DNA of 64,000 nucleotides from Raphanus sativus (taxonomy: Eukaryota > Streptophyta > Magnoliopsida > Brassicales > Brassicaceae). Positions 44,310 to 57,269 of the stretch are shown piece by piece. Below the pieces are notes generated by a model. The model did no database searches and was not told where the DNA came from. It worked only from the letters and a program-made list of their open reading frames with translations. How positions within the stretch are numbered: the stretch's first letter is position 1; each line of letters begins with the position of its first letter. Position numbers and translations under genes: made by a program. The stretch is taken from contig NC_079515.1 in the NCBI RefSeq assembly GCF_000801105.2, positions 7,812,001 to 7,876,000 of the forward strand, in the 5' to 3' direction.

Positions 44310-45520
44310 GCTGATTGCTATGTGTGTGGATTGTATCAGACTTCTTCTTGGTTTTGAGTCTTATTTGCAAGTTCAGTATGGTGTGTCTCTTGGCACCTTA
44401 GGTAGTTCCATTGTTGAGGAACGTCATGTGACTTTGCTGTTTCTGAAAAAATAAGTTATCTGACATTCGGCATATGTGGCAATGAAGCTTTGTTGGGCAT
44501 TTCGGTTTTACGTTTTTGAAGTTGTTAGAACCATTTTGCTGGTGGCTTGGTCTTGCCGCTTACTATAAAAAAAAAACTTTTTGATTGTTTAGCCTTTACC
44601 TCCCTTCCTCACACTGCAGTTTTTGCGCTTACCCAGTGTTGAGAATTGTGTTTCTCAGACTGGCAGCGATAATAGAGGAGAATCATAAACAGAGATGTAG
44701 GATTAGTCCATCCTCTGTAGTCTAGGTGATGTTGATGCAGAGCAACCTACCTAGATACACAAACCAGGCACCCCTGACTAAATTTCTATATAACCAGCAA
44801 ATTTCAGACCTTATATGCGATGGATGATGATGGGGATTCAAACGTCCGCATCCTGTTTTGCCAAAGTCAACGAGCCGGCCATCACATCTAGCTCTTAAGT
44901 GTCTTCTCAGGAAGCTAGCTATGCATGATGATTTACTCTCAGAATACCACTGCATATATACACAGTATACATACAGCTGGACTCCCCCTCTCTTCCATTT
45001 CCTTGCTTCTTCTTCTTCCTTGCTAATGTATGAAACGATCGTCATCGTCATTGTTTCAAACTGCAGGCAGGGTTTTTCTTGCAACTCTGTCATTTATATA
45101 TCAATCCGGTAGAGCAAGTAATACTGAGGGTACTTGGTGTGGAGTGTGAAGTATGTAAACCGGTTTAAAGTGAAAGTAGAGCTGCTTAAGGTCGATTGAA
45201 GATCCGGTTATGGAAGCTAGAAACGGTGGCGTTTTGGACTCACGAAACTAATGGTCTGGTGTGCAGTAAGTAGAGCGGAAGCGGGTTTAAATGATATTTT
45301 ATTGTATGCCCCTCGTTGTCATGGGATAAGCATAATGTACCGACCAGAACTAAACCTTTGCCATGTCAGCATTCTATCAAACATTGATTGGTGTCTCATG
45401 ATGTTATGTAGGTCCCATCATATCAGGATGCAGTGGCACAACTCCTCGTCTCTCTCTCCATTCAGAAGATATTAGAAAATTTTCTGTTAGTGTACATTTG
45501 ACTCAGCGTCTTCTCTAACA
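44310..45520. other. spacer between S17 and TIC62
   Basis: This is the S17 3' UTR and TIC62 promoter region. Part of it (about 44700-45100) is less AT-rich and holds a 123-codon antisense frame, but no domain, start context or splice signal supports a gene. Confidence 0.45.
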
Positions 45521-48500
45521 ATGGAAGGAACTAGTTTTCTCCGAGGGCGACCTCTAACAACAACAGTATCCTCCTCTCTTCCCAGACAGAGGTTCCTTAT
45601 CCAAGGATGGAAGAGCAATCGGATTGTCAGGTTTTCTGGTTTGAAGAATCACTCTGTTTCTCGAAAGTCCAGGTCTTCTTCCTTCGATCTAAGCCTCAGA
45701 GCTTCAGGTAGTGTTCAACAGTTCTTAGCTTCTGTTGAGTTTCAACTTTTGATAATGTTTCTCTTTAAATAGTGTTATTGCTATGGAGTTCTGTAATCCC
45801 CTACATTTTCAGTTTTCAAGTTAGAGAACTTGTATTTAAACAGTTTCTTACCTTGTCATTGTTTATACAAAGGTCCTATAAATGCAAGCTCTGCCGCAAC
45901 AGAGGCAAACCCTGTAAAATCAGAATCCAAGGAACAAGACCTTGTCTTTGTAGCTGGTGCTACCGGTAAAGTTGGTTCTAGGACTGTAAGGTTAGTTTCT
46001 TCTTTAAGTTTGGAGAACAGTAATTAGCCATGCTGGTTGGTTGGTTAACACTCTCCTCTTTCATTCAGAGAGCTACTGAAGCTCGGATTCCGAGTTAAAG
46101 CAGGAGTTCGAAGCGCTCAAAGAGCAGCAAGTCTTGTGCAAGTATGACTTTGCATTTTAAACACTCTATTGTCATCATGTGGTGCTTATGCTTATTCAAA
46201 TTAAATGCTTTTTGCAGAGTGTTAAGGATATGAAGACAGAAGAAGGAACTCAACGTAAGAAGAAAATGATCTGATTTATTATTATTTGCTACAATGATGT
46301 TTGTTTTGTGGTAAAAAAGAAAAAGTAACAGGCAGGTGTCTGTGTCTTTAGCCCAGCTGTAGAAAAGCTTGAGATTGTGGAATGTGACTTGGAGAAGAAA
46401 GACTCAATACAGCCTGCTTTGGGGAATGCATCTGTGGTTATATGCTGTATAGGTGCTAGCGAGAAAGAAGTATCAGATATCACCGGTCCTTACAGGATTG
46501 ATTACTTAGCCACTAAAAACCTTGTTGATGCTGGTAAGCCAATACACTCTCAAAGAAGTTTGTTTCATTGTACTTTCTTGTTTCATCTCCTCTTTGTGGT
46601 TTTATGAGCAGCAACATCTGCAAAGGTTAATAACTTCATCTTGGTGACATCCTTGGGGACAAATAAATTTGGATTTCCCGCTGCCATTCTCAAGTATGTT
46701 GGAGAAACACACACATAAAACTTAATGTGATGTTCTTGTAATATGACTTGATTTCTAAACATCTTTGTCTTTGAAGTTTATTCTGGGGAGTTCTTTGCTG
46801 GAAGAGAAAAGCTGAAGAAGCCTTGATTGCAAGCGGTCTCAACTACGCAGTGAGTTATGATTTACACGAAGAGTTTCAGATACTCTTTTGATTGTATCAC
46901 ACACCTTAGAGTTTTGCTTTTGCAATCTTATTTTCATCTCAGATAGTTAGGCCTGGAGGAATGGAGAGACCAACTGATGCATACAAGGAAACTCATAATC
47001 TCACTCTTGCTCTAGATGATACATTGTTTGGTGGTCAGGTCTCAAATCTCCAGGTATTTTTTTTTATTTTTGTTCCCTTGTGTTATGACACAGTGATGAC
47101 CACATTATGAAGAAGCTTTAATTTGTTTCTCTCTTCTTTTTTTTTTGCTTCCTTGTGATTGATCTCCAGGTTGCAGAATTGCTAGCTTGTATGGCTAAGA
47201 ACCCTCAACTTTCTTGCTCTAAGATTGTGGAAGTAGTTGCTGAAACAACTGCACCATTAACTCCAATTGAAAAGCTTCTTGAAAAGATTCCTTCCAAACG
47301 TCCTTATCTGCCTCCACCAAAGGTTTCAATCTCCTCTTCATTAACAAATCTTGATCTATCTCCCTCCTGTGATTTAAGATAGTTTTCTTTATCTCTCTGC
47401 ATTTCGATTGTGGACAGGAATCAGTTGCAGCCAAAGAAGAAGTAACACCAGTCCCTGCAGAGCCTGTCACGCAAGAATCAGTTGCAGCCAAAGAGGTAAC
47501 TCCAGTTCCTACTGAGCCTGTCACGCAAGAACCAACACCTCCCAAGGAGGATGAAGCACAAGTAAAAGAAGTGAAACCTAGACCGTTGTCTCCATATGCC
47601 GCGTAAGACAAACAAACTCAAACATGTTACTGGAATGACTTGTTGACATTAGACTGATTGTTTTTGAAGTCCCTTGTTTATTTATTCTTCCGTTTTGGAA
47701 ATGTATTAGCTATGAAGACTTGAAACCTCCAACATCTCCTATTCCGGCCACAGCACTTGGTGCCACCAAAGCTAAGGAGGTGGATGCAACTCCGGTTCCG
47801 GAGGTGGAAGCAACTCAGGCTCCTGTTGAGGCCAATGTAGCTCCACCACCAGAAAATCCTGTTGAGGTCACTGTCCCAGAGGCAGTAGAAGTGAAACAAG
47901 TTGAGGAAAAGAAAGAGAGGCCTCTTTCTCCTTATGCTAGGTAAAAAAAAACTTTATAATATTTGCGGCTTTACCACATGAGTCACTAAATTGATGTTGA
48001 TTATGATGAATTAAAAGCCTGATGCTCTCTTTTTACTTTTGGCCATGTTATGGTGCAGCTATGACAATCTAAAGCCCCCTTCATCACCCACTCCTAAAGC
48101 TTCGGGTATCCGCAAGAGCGACTCTGTGGCGCCGCCTGTTCCAACCGATTCTGGTACTGTTGTTGAAAGCTCAACAGTTGAAATAAGTGTCACTGAGGAG
48201 GCAGAAGCACCAGTTATACCAAAAATGAGACCTCTTTCTCCTTATGCAGCGTAACAACTTTTTCCTCTTGCTCTATACATATAGCTCGGCTGTGGTATCT
48301 TCAAAGAGTCTTCACTGTGTGTTTTTCTTTTTTTTTTTGTGCAGTTACGCAGACCTGAAACCACCAACCTCACCAACTCCTGCATCAACCGGTCCCAAGA
48401 AAACAGCACCTGCAGAAGAAAACTCAGAGTTGCCTGGAGGCAATGACGTACTGGGAACAGCTGACGGTAGTGTGTAAGTGTCTAGAAACCAGACTGTAAA

Positions 48501-48837
48501 AGCGTGTCAAGTATAATCGAACTATACAATCTCAGGTTTTTTCTTGCTGTTTGTGCAGGAACCCGACTGAATCTGCTTCTGTCCCAGAAGCAGAAACTGT
48601 TGACAATGTGACAGAAAGTCCCCTTCCCCAAGAAGAGAATGCAGCTGTTCAGCCAAAACCAAGACCTTTGTCACCTTACACAATGTGAGATATATAGAAA
48701 GAGAAGCATTCTGGCTATAAGTGTGTCCATTTGTTATTAACTTCTTATTACGTGGACTGAGAGACTCAAATGTTTGCAGGTATGAGGACATGAAGCCTCC
48801 AACATCACCTCTTCCATCCCCGGTCATCAATCATTAG
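45521..48837 (+). CDS. TIC62: TIC62, chloroplast NADP(H)-binding FNR-docking protein
   Basis: Fifteen exons (45521-45707, 45873-45990, 46069-46141, 46218-46254, 46357-46533, 46612-46693, 46777-46849, 46943-47053, 47170-47322, 47418-47602, 47710-47940, 48059-48250, 48345-48473, 48559-48684, 48780-48837) give 643 residues. A Ser/Arg-rich transit peptide (about 1-60) precedes an extended SDR/NAD(P)-binding domain with GATGKVG at 91-97, ASVVICCIGAS and IVRPGGMERP. The acidic, Pro-rich C-terminus has four repeats of the form RPLSPYAxYEDLKPPTSPxP that bind ferredoxin-NADP+ reductase. TIC62 is a redox-linked component of the inner-envelope translocon and also anchors FNR at thylakoids. Position fits recalled At3g18890. 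One acceptor (before CTGTAGAAAAG at 46357) was chosen to keep the frame; a nearer AG breaks it. Confidence 0.94.
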
Positions 48838-50153
48838 TTATTTGTGAAATGATTTGCCCTTAAAACCCTGGAGCTTCTTATTCTAAGCTTCTGATTTAAA
48901 AAAAAAAATGTGAGAGAGATGGGGCAATTCAGTTTTTCAGGTATGCATCAGTGAGCTTATATATATGTAAAAGTAATACAAGATTCATCTTTGCCTTCTT
49001 GAGTTAATTTATCTTCTGTTCAAATACTCATCCATTTCTTATAACCCATTTGTGTCCTCTCACATTTTTTTTTGCTCAGATATATATAACCAAAATTTGT
49101 TACCATCGGCCTTCCATCAATCAACTATATATACGGGATATATATATCACTAATTACGTGAACTATATTGTTAACATGACAGACATTTGTCAGTTAACAC
49201 ATGTTATGTAGGTAACACCATAACCATAATTTATTGTGGTCGAAAAATGGATTGTATGTCATTATTCGACAACCCAATATTAAAGACTGACCACGCCCAA
49301 ATAAAAATAATCACTTGGTCTAATTTAACTAATTTGAGCCATCGAATCGATAAGTTTAATTAGTTTGGACCGGTTAAACAATTTTTTCATATGAACTGGA
49401 TCGTTTTCAATACTGAGATGCCGAGTTCTAACGCCTGAGGGGCGCATTAAGCAAAATATGATTGTAGGCTTGTAGCGTTAAATACATAACATGTGTTAAT
49501 ACATGAATATTATATTAACCATATATTCATGTAGTTAGTATTATATTTAATAGTGTTGATGTGTAAGTTATGTAATGGTTTATAGTTGCTGGTGCATCTT
49601 CCATTCTCTATGGTACCCTATTGGTATACTTACAACCGTAGTATATATAATAGGTTGTGTAGGTCTTATACCTAAGGATAACAATGACGCAATAGATCCA
49701 CACCTGATGAAATGTGAACATCATTCTCTATATTCATCAATTGTTTTTGGTCAAATTTAATCAGCAGCCAAATAGAAAATTAGTAATATGAACAAAAAGT
49801 TGAGCAAACATAAAATTCCGTAATTAAAAAAAGAAAGAAGCAATAAGCGACCGACAATATAAAGTTATTATAGAAACGAAATCTGAAATCTAATGGGGTT
49901 TGTTGACTTCGTTTCTATAATAACTTTGGCAGCTTTGGAAGTTAATGCTTTTGATAACTCCAACGACAATACTATATACTAAACCAAAAAAATACAGTTA
50001 ATACGTCGTCGTACAAGCTCCAATACTTTCAACGTCTTGCCGTCTCTGTTTCGTCGATTTTAATTCCATTTAATGCCAAACCCCACATTCCATTAATGCT
50101 CCCTCCTTCCACTTCAATTTCTCTTCCCACCATCCCCACCGTCGATTTCCATC
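48838..50153. other. spacer between TIC62 and ATL65
   Basis: No gene is seen. It contains the perfect inverted repeat at 49861-49927. Recalled Arabidopsis genes between TIC62 and ATL65 (including an F-box gene) are absent. Confidence 0.5.
49861..49927. repeat. perfect 20-bp inverted repeat (hairpin)
   Basis: AAAGTTATTATAGAAACGAA at 49861-49880 is exactly complementary to 49908-49927, with a 27-base loop between. It has no flanking transposon ends that I can see. Confidence 0.9.
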
Positions 50154-51383
50154 TTACATATCTACCCTACACGTGTCCCTTCTCCTCCATCTCTCCGGCG
50201 ACAACAGCGCCTCTGGATCTCCGCATCTCAGCCGGCTCGACGAGTGCGGTGCCGTTCGAAAGAACATCGGACTCGTCATCGATTTCGTCCGCCGCGACGA
50301 GCTTCCCGTCGCCGGAATCCGCTCCGATATCGGGAAGAACACTCCCGATCGCCGCCGGGAGAACGGCGATTTCGCGCTTCTGTGGTGGTGGTAGCGTAAC
50401 GAGAACACTCTCGATTTCGATATCAGGTTCCCGAACGGAGATTGACGCTGCTGCTTGCTCCACGTGGATCTTCGGTATCTCCATGGAGAAACCGTCGCTG
50501 GTAGCTCCATCGTCACTCTCTCCGATGCTGATTCCTCCCTATCGTAATCGAACGAGTAGGATCTCTTCAGCTCTCGGAACCGAGAAATCGCCGGCGATTG
50601 CTCTTCCGCCGCCGCTGTGATGATCTCCTCCCGATCGTCTGTAACCGCCGCCGTCGTGTTTAAATTACTACTCCGCGGCGGAGTTTCGCTCCGGACGATG
50701 ATCGCGTTGCTCTCTTCGTCGAGGCTCGGACGGATTCGCGGAGCCATCAAGGGAACGAACGGAGAGGTGGACGCGACGACGCCGGATCGGAGAATCGCCG
50801 TGCGGCAGAGAGGACAGTTAGGGTGAGATCGGAGCCACTCGTCGATGCACTCAAGGTGAAAGGCATGGAAGCATAACGGAAGCGTCCGCACGTAATCTCC
50901 CTCCTCGAACTCCAACAAACAAACAGCGCAATCCACGGGAGTTTTCCCCGCCGCGGCGGAGGCAGGAGAGACGGTCTTCCCGGTGCAGGAGGCGGCGGAG
51001 TAGAGAAACAGAGGCAGCGTTTTGATGACGGACTCGTCCAATCCGTAGGGAGAGTAGGTGGAGTAGTGGAAAGAGTCGAAAGGGAAAGGGGAGAAAGATC
51101 GGAGATCGGAGGATGAGTTAGAGGCGGAGGATAGGTGGAGGAGACGGCGCCGGCGATGTCGCCACCGTCGGAAACGGCGGAAAAGAGGAGAGAGGAAACG
51201 GCGGGAGATGAGGCGAGAGTAGGTGACGAATAGAAACGCGGCGGCTAAAACGACCACCATAGCGATCAAAGGAGGGGTGAACTGTAGAGGAGGATCAGAA
51301 GAGGTAGAAAGAATCTCCTCTGGTAGACCGGAATAAGGTGAAAGAGACGGCGAAGGAGAAGGTGATGGCGCCGGGAATCGCAT
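50154..51383 (-). CDS. ATL65: RING-H2 finger protein ATL65
   Basis: A single exon encodes 409 residues from [19 protein letters not shown]; an upstream in-frame Met (51446) would add 21 residues rich in Phe/Tyr, and the second Met is preferred because it matches the family start. A transmembrane helix ([19 protein letters not shown], about 37-56) precedes a basic stretch ([12 protein letters not shown]). The RING-H2 CAVCLLEF...[25 protein letters not shown] lies at about 151-195, with all eight ligands and the conserved Pro before the third Cys. The 200-residue Ser/Arg-rich tail is longer than in most ATLs, as in ATL65. It functions as an E3 ubiquitin ligase in membranes. Position fits recalled At3g18930. 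Confidence 0.92.
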   Translation of the reverse strand: MRFPAPSPSPSPSLSPYSGLPEEILSTSSDPPLQFTPPLIAMVVVLAAAFLFVTYSRLISRRFLSPLFRRFRRWRHRRRRLLHLSSASNSSSDLRSFSPFPFDSFHYSTYSPYGLDESVIKTLPLFLYSAASCTGKTVSPASAAAGKTPVDCAVCLLEFEEGDYVRTLPLCFHAFHLECIDEWLRSHPNCPLCRTAILRSGVVASTSPFVPLMAPRIRPSLDEESNAIIVRSETPPRSSNLNTTAAVTDDREEIITAAAEEQSPAISRFRELKRSYSFDYDREESASERVTMELPATVSPWRYRRSTWSKQQRQSPFGNLISKSRVFSLRYHHHRSAKSPFSRRRSGVFFPISERIPATGSSSRRTKSMTSPMFFRTAPHSSSRLRCGDPEALLSPERWRRRDTCRVDM

Positions 51384-52455
51384 GGTAGTTGTGTAATTTA
51401 TGTAAAAAAGAAAAAAAAAGAAAGACACACTAAAACAGAGCTTCACAGTGAAAGAGGTTTAAACGCAAAATGAGCATTTGGGCATTTTAGGGGGAAAAGA
51501 GAAGAAGTTGACTACGGGTAAACGGTATTGGGAAGACTAATTGCCACGTCACTGTTTTTATATTTTTATTTTTATTCTTATGCAGACAAATACGACGATC
51601 CAAAAAGTTATTCATAATTAATCAAAATCATTGCAAATTTGGAAGCAATCCCATCATGGAGTCTTCTTAACATTTGTAATGTTTCAATATTAACCTAACT
51701 CCAATTATTATACCAGGAAGAAGAGATTAGCAAAATCTAGCAATATAGAGTTTTGAGGGAATTTAATGTGGATTTGATGTGGTGACCCACTCTGATACTA
51801 ATGGCCTGAGAACTTTATTAAGTGGATTTTCACTGACTTTTATTTACTGTTATTATAGTTGTTGTTGGATTTGTAGAAAATTATTCTCTCTATTTCTCTT
51901 TTATCCATTTGTTAGTCTCGTTACAATATGTTCCCTCCCTTTTACAAGATTATTATACCAGTGACATGCTTCTTTGGTGCGTACTACACTCGTAACACTC
52001 CACGGATCTAGTGTAGAAGAATGATACGCATTATGGTACAATATACCAAATAAAGAAGATTCAAAATAAGCAGTGTTCCTTAAAACACTAGGAATAGAGT
52101 TTCGTGGGTTTTCTCATTTTAAGCATTTAGGTAATTTTACTTTTTTATGTAGGGCTATGATTTGTAGTAATTCTATATCAAAAGATCTAATTATCTAGCA
52201 TTAACCTTATTCTTAGGAAAGATTAGAGTTCAGTGAACTTTTGCAATCAATCGATTATGTTTGGCTCTGCTTACTAGACAGTAAGCAAGGCAACATGGTC
52301 ATAACAAATAAATCGTATGTGAATTTTCAGGTTTACTAATACGATAAAAGTCTAAGACTGTAATTTTAAGTATACTAGACCAATTCAAAATTTTCATACA
52401 AAGTCAAAACATTAAATTTAACATAATATACTTTTATTCATAGTAATATTTTTTA

Positions 52456-53133
52456 GGAAAAATTCCATAAAAATACCCGAACTAAATTTTGTTAAGCTTT
52501 TTAATATCCAAACTTTTTTATTACCCAGTTTAATACCCCAACTAATTATTCTGCTCATTTTAGTACCCAAACTTTTAACATTATACCCACTTTAATACCC
52601 AAACTTTATTTATTTAAATAAAAATACTAATAAGTTTCAGACAAAACTTAATAAAATCTCAAAAATCTAAGAAAAAAATATTAAAAATTCTAATTTTATT
52701 TTAAGATTTAGAAAAGAAGGTAGATAAACCATAGAAATTTTATTTTTTCAAAAAACAAATGAATTTGAATGATAAAAATAAATTTCTTTTTTTTATTTCA
52801 GAAAACAAACTAAATACAATATTTAAAACTTAGAAATTTATTACAAAATTTAATATTTTACACTATTTAGTTATTTTATTTCTCAAACACCAAAAAGTTT
52901 AGAATTTTCTGAGTTTATTTTGTAAATTTTAGAGATTTTTAAAATTTTATTTGAAACTTATTAGTATTTTTATTAAAATAAATAAAGTTCGGGTATTAAA
53001 GTGGGCACAGTTTTAAAAGTTTGGATATTAAAATGAGCAAAATAATTAGTTGGAGTATTAAACTGGGTAGTGAAAAAGTTTGGGTATTAAAAAGCTTAAC
53101 AAAATTTAGTTCGAGTATTTTTATGGAATTTCC
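52456..53133. mobile_element. foldback/MITE element with ~180-bp terminal inverted repeats
   Basis: The left arm starts GGAAAAATTCCATAAAAATA and continues with CCCGAACTAAATTTTGTTAAGC; the right arm read in reverse starts GGAAATTCCATAAAAATACT and continues CGAACTAAATTTTGTTAAGC. Homology runs inward for about 180 bp through repeated TTTAATACCCAAACTTTT-type words. Flanks are T/A-rich and show only an imperfect duplication (about TATTTTTTA). It has no ORF. Confidence 0.8.
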
Positions 53134-54099
53134 TTATTTTTTTATAAATTATAGAACGGTTCAACATATTACTAAATAAATATAAAATTCTCAAATAATA
53201 TTATAAATATATTAACCAACTATTACAATTAAGTATTTATATATATATATATGCATAAGGTTTCAAAAGACTATCATTGTTATATTTATTTATATTCTCG
53301 AAACAACATATATTGAATTATACATAATTTTACTAAAATAAATATTTACAAATAACAAATCAAATTTTAATCTGTACAGCAAAATTTCGATATCTCTTAA
53401 AAATTGTTTTTGAGAATTCATATTATATAAGTAAAATATAATTTATAGATTTTTGTTTTGCTGTAATTGTAAGATATTATAGTCAAATAAATATATGAAA
53501 AATATAAATAAAACATTTCAATAATACTAATTATAAACTATTTTTAGTCAATTAAATATATATTAGTTAATTATTTTATGTAATCATCTAAGAAAATAGA
53601 TAATATATTAAAAATATTTCTGTTACTTTGAAAATATATATATTTTGTATTGTTTAAAATTATGTTTATTTTTCTAATATCAAAATATATGTGTGAACCT
53701 TTTTTTTATGAAATCACATTATATATAAATATATTTTTCATCAAAGAAAATATAGATATAAAGAAAGTATTCTACTACTTCAAAAGTATATGTTTTTATG
53801 TTATTTAAATATGTTTTAAATAGAATATTAGTAAAATATGATAAGCTCTGAAATTGGCACTAAACTTGCATAGAAACTATTTAAGTGTCCAATCCAGATT
53901 ATTCATGTTCCAGATGATAATGATGGAAATTTCGGTTGAAATTTGGATTTCATTTGAATTCGATTCAGTTTGGTTTGATTCGGTTCTAATAAAATTTTAA
54001 CTGAAATCAACTGAATTAGTTTGGTTTGTGTTCGGCTCAAGTTTGGTTGGAAAACAATTTATAAAGCATACTATAAATCATCATTTGATGATCACATAT

Positions 54100-54247
54100 T
54101 CATTCACTTCTTCATTTTCAATAGAAAATTTAATCCAATAATTTGAATCATTATTTTCAAACATAGTAATCAAAGATTTCACTTCTTCATTTTTAATAGA
54201 AAATTTAGTTCAATAATTTGAATCATTATTTTCAAACATAGTAATCC
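54100..54247. repeat. ~75-bp tandem duplication
   Basis: Two copies begin TTCACTTCTTCATTTT and end TTTCAAACATAGTAATC, with several substitutions between them. Confidence 0.8.
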
Positions 54248-57200
54248 AAGCTTTTGATAATGTAGAAAATCATGTTTCTTATTGTCATGAAAAAACATGT
54301 TTTTGTTGTTGTTTTGTGTTTTTCTATTTACATAAAAGACAAAATATATAAACTTTTGTTCTGTTATATTGAATGATTAATTATCTTAATTTAGTGTTGT
54401 TAATACATATAGTTTTCTCAGTCAATTTTTTGCATATAGTTAGAGTTTTCAGTTCGATTTTAAACCAAACCAAACCGTTTGGATTGTTTGGATTGATAAA
54501 AACATTAACCAAATGGTTGAGATATGCATTTCAATTTAGTTTAGATTGGTTTAGTTTTGATTGATTCGATTTGGCTTTGATTGTAATATGAAGATTATCA
54601 TTAACAATCATTTTGATTAGTTTTGTTTTGGCTCTTGTTCAGATGCCCGCCATTTTTTGTTTTTTTCACTCGTACAATAGTAGTCATTAAGTCTTCACCA
54701 AAAAGAACAACATAGAAATAATTGCCGACTTTTTCAAGAAGTTTCCCTTCAAGTTCTTTGATATATATATATATATATATATGTCTTTAGGGTTTAGAAA
54801 CCTATGAATGATTTTCCTCGAGTGTATCTCGATGACTCCGTCAATAGTTATAATAATTTATATTAAAGAAAATATATTACAATTGTGATATTATTATTAA
54901 AATATTATTATAATTTTCAAATATTTCAAACAAATATTTCCGGTTTTAGTTGTGGATGCATGTTTCCACTTATTTTAAAAATAAGAAGGTTTTATTTAAC
55001 TACCTATTTTAAAGTTATTAGGAAAACTAATTTAAATAACAGAAAATAAGATATTATTGTTTTTATATTCATTTAAGTTTCCTTTTTAATATTTTCAAAA
55101 CAAAAATATTTAATGTAATTTCATTAAAAATGTTTACGAAATAATCTTGGTCTTAAAGTACATAAATAAGTTTCTCTTTTAAATCTATTAGTTATTTTTA
55201 TGCTACATTGTACCGAATCATCACTTTATTTTTTTCTAATTCAGTATTGCAACTTAGCATACACCAAATTATTTTAAAAATCAAAAACATACTTACACAA
55301 CTAAGATGAAGAACCAAACTAATAAAATGAATACAATTATTTTGATTTGGATAAATTAGATTAAAAATAGTTTTACTTTAATATGAAGTAATATGTAACA
55401 CAATATATTCACAAAATAAGTAACTCGAGCAATCCAAACTCTTTTATCTAAAATAAATAAATTTAACATAAATTAATCTATTATTATTATTTATAGTAAT
55501 ATTTTTTATACATAGAAGTTATAGAATGACTGAGCATAAATAAATCAATATGATATATGTGCTTTTATTTTTGGCCAAATATATATATATATATACAAAT
55601 AAGTATTTAAAGGATGACAAAACAAGAAAATGATTATTTAACAAAATAAATATTTTTTTATTTTTTATTGAGCATATAAATGATATTAGCCACCCTAACT
55701 TGTGAAAAAATCCGTTGCGAAAAATCATTTTATTCTTCACTTTATAAATATTATTATACATAAATTAATTAATTTATTATAATAAAATTGTCAAAAATGT
55801 TTGGTTAGAAATATTTTGTTTGGTACTAAGTTTTGATATGTCATAGTAATAATGATAATGATTATCTATTTTTATTTCATAAGAATAAAATCTATTACGA
55901 TATATAAATATTTTAATAATATTTCAATAATAAACAATTTTGGAAACATGATAATTACAATACTCTCCTACAAAAATATTTTATATTATTTTATATTATT
56001 ATATGAAAAAATAGTTCAATGGTTTTAGGTGGGTCAATGATCTTAATAAATTATTTTCATAATATTTATTGATTAGATAATAAAGAGTTTTTTAAAAATA
56101 CGATAATTATCATTTACACAAATATTTGATTTTATCTTATTATTGTTATATAAAAATATTATTCGCTTATGTTTCATGAAAGGATTATATCAATATTTTG
56201 GTAAAGTAAAGTTATATTAGATGTTTCGTCAGCATATACGAGCATAATGTTTTACACATTCTTACGTGATGATTGTTTTAGTTTTTAAAATATGTTTTAG
56301 TTTTCCCACCATTTTCTATTCAAGCTCATAATATAAGGAATTTTTGGATAAATTATAAGAAAATAAAAACTGAAACAATATATGTTTATCCTGAAAATAT
56401 AAGTTTGTAAAATAAATCATTAGAATATACATCGTCACATCAACCAGAGTATTAGGATATGCACTAATTATATCTATTTTCTTAAAAACACATTTTTGAT
56501 TTTTCAAAACAGGCAACACAAAACAAAATATGTATCTAGTAACCAAGTTACATGCTCCATAAGTTTAAGTCCATACTATATGACCGAGTTCCCTACTCAT
56601 TACTTCTTTGATTCTTTCAAGATTCAGAGCTAGTTGCATGTGACCCGAAGAAAAAACAAAGGTTTACTTGCATGAAAATATATGTAAATTTATAGTATTG
56701 TTTCTGAAGGCAATAAAGGTGCATTAAAAAGCTGGTCAGAAGTACTTGGCTTGCCCTAGCTCTATAAATTTAAAACACAATGACTCCAGAATTGATTGCT
56801 CAACTACTTTCTTTTCAGTCCCGGAGATATTTCTTACATTATTGTTGTTTGTACCCACAAGTAAAGTTGATGTTCGGATTATGGTTTTGTGATTTTGTCC
56901 TAATGGTCTAGAAACTTGTAGTCACCTCATCCCCTATGGCTATGGCTAGCCTGGCCAAGGGAGGACTTACACTTTTAAACATCCAACACATGTTACTGTC
57001 TCCATACGAAATTGCAAATCTATCTATTGATCACTAGTTTGATCCATCTATTCTATGATTCTTGATAGACTCTCAAGGGATATGACTTTCTAGTAATGAA
57101 ATTTTACTTCTTTAAGTTTGCTATTCTGTAGACAGAATTGATGATGGAAAAGGAAAAAGAAAAAACAGATAAGAGGTATCAAATTAAAAATCTCAAATGT

Positions 57201-57269
57201 TCATCAACTTTTACTTGTTTCATGTGTTACTAAAACCTCTGTCTGACTTTATGAGCTCCAAGAACAGTC

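Larger units (their letters stand above)
51384..57269. other. 5.9-kb AT-rich intergenic region
   Basis: No gene is seen. Contents include a foldback element (52456-53133), TTCGGTTTGGTT-type repeat debris at about 53935-54060 and 54450-54600 with an internal 75-bp tandem duplication, and a (TA)n microsatellite near 54762-54782. Short ORFs are AT-biased noise. Confidence 0.55.

Noticed and set aside
44722..45093. 123-codon minus-strand frame between S17 and TIC62
   Set aside because: No recognisable motif, biased composition and no promoter or splice context; treated as chance.
50096..50826. Plus-strand frames over ATL65
   Set aside because: They are the reverse of the GC-rich ATL65 coding sequence; the minus-strand RING-H2 protein explains the region.
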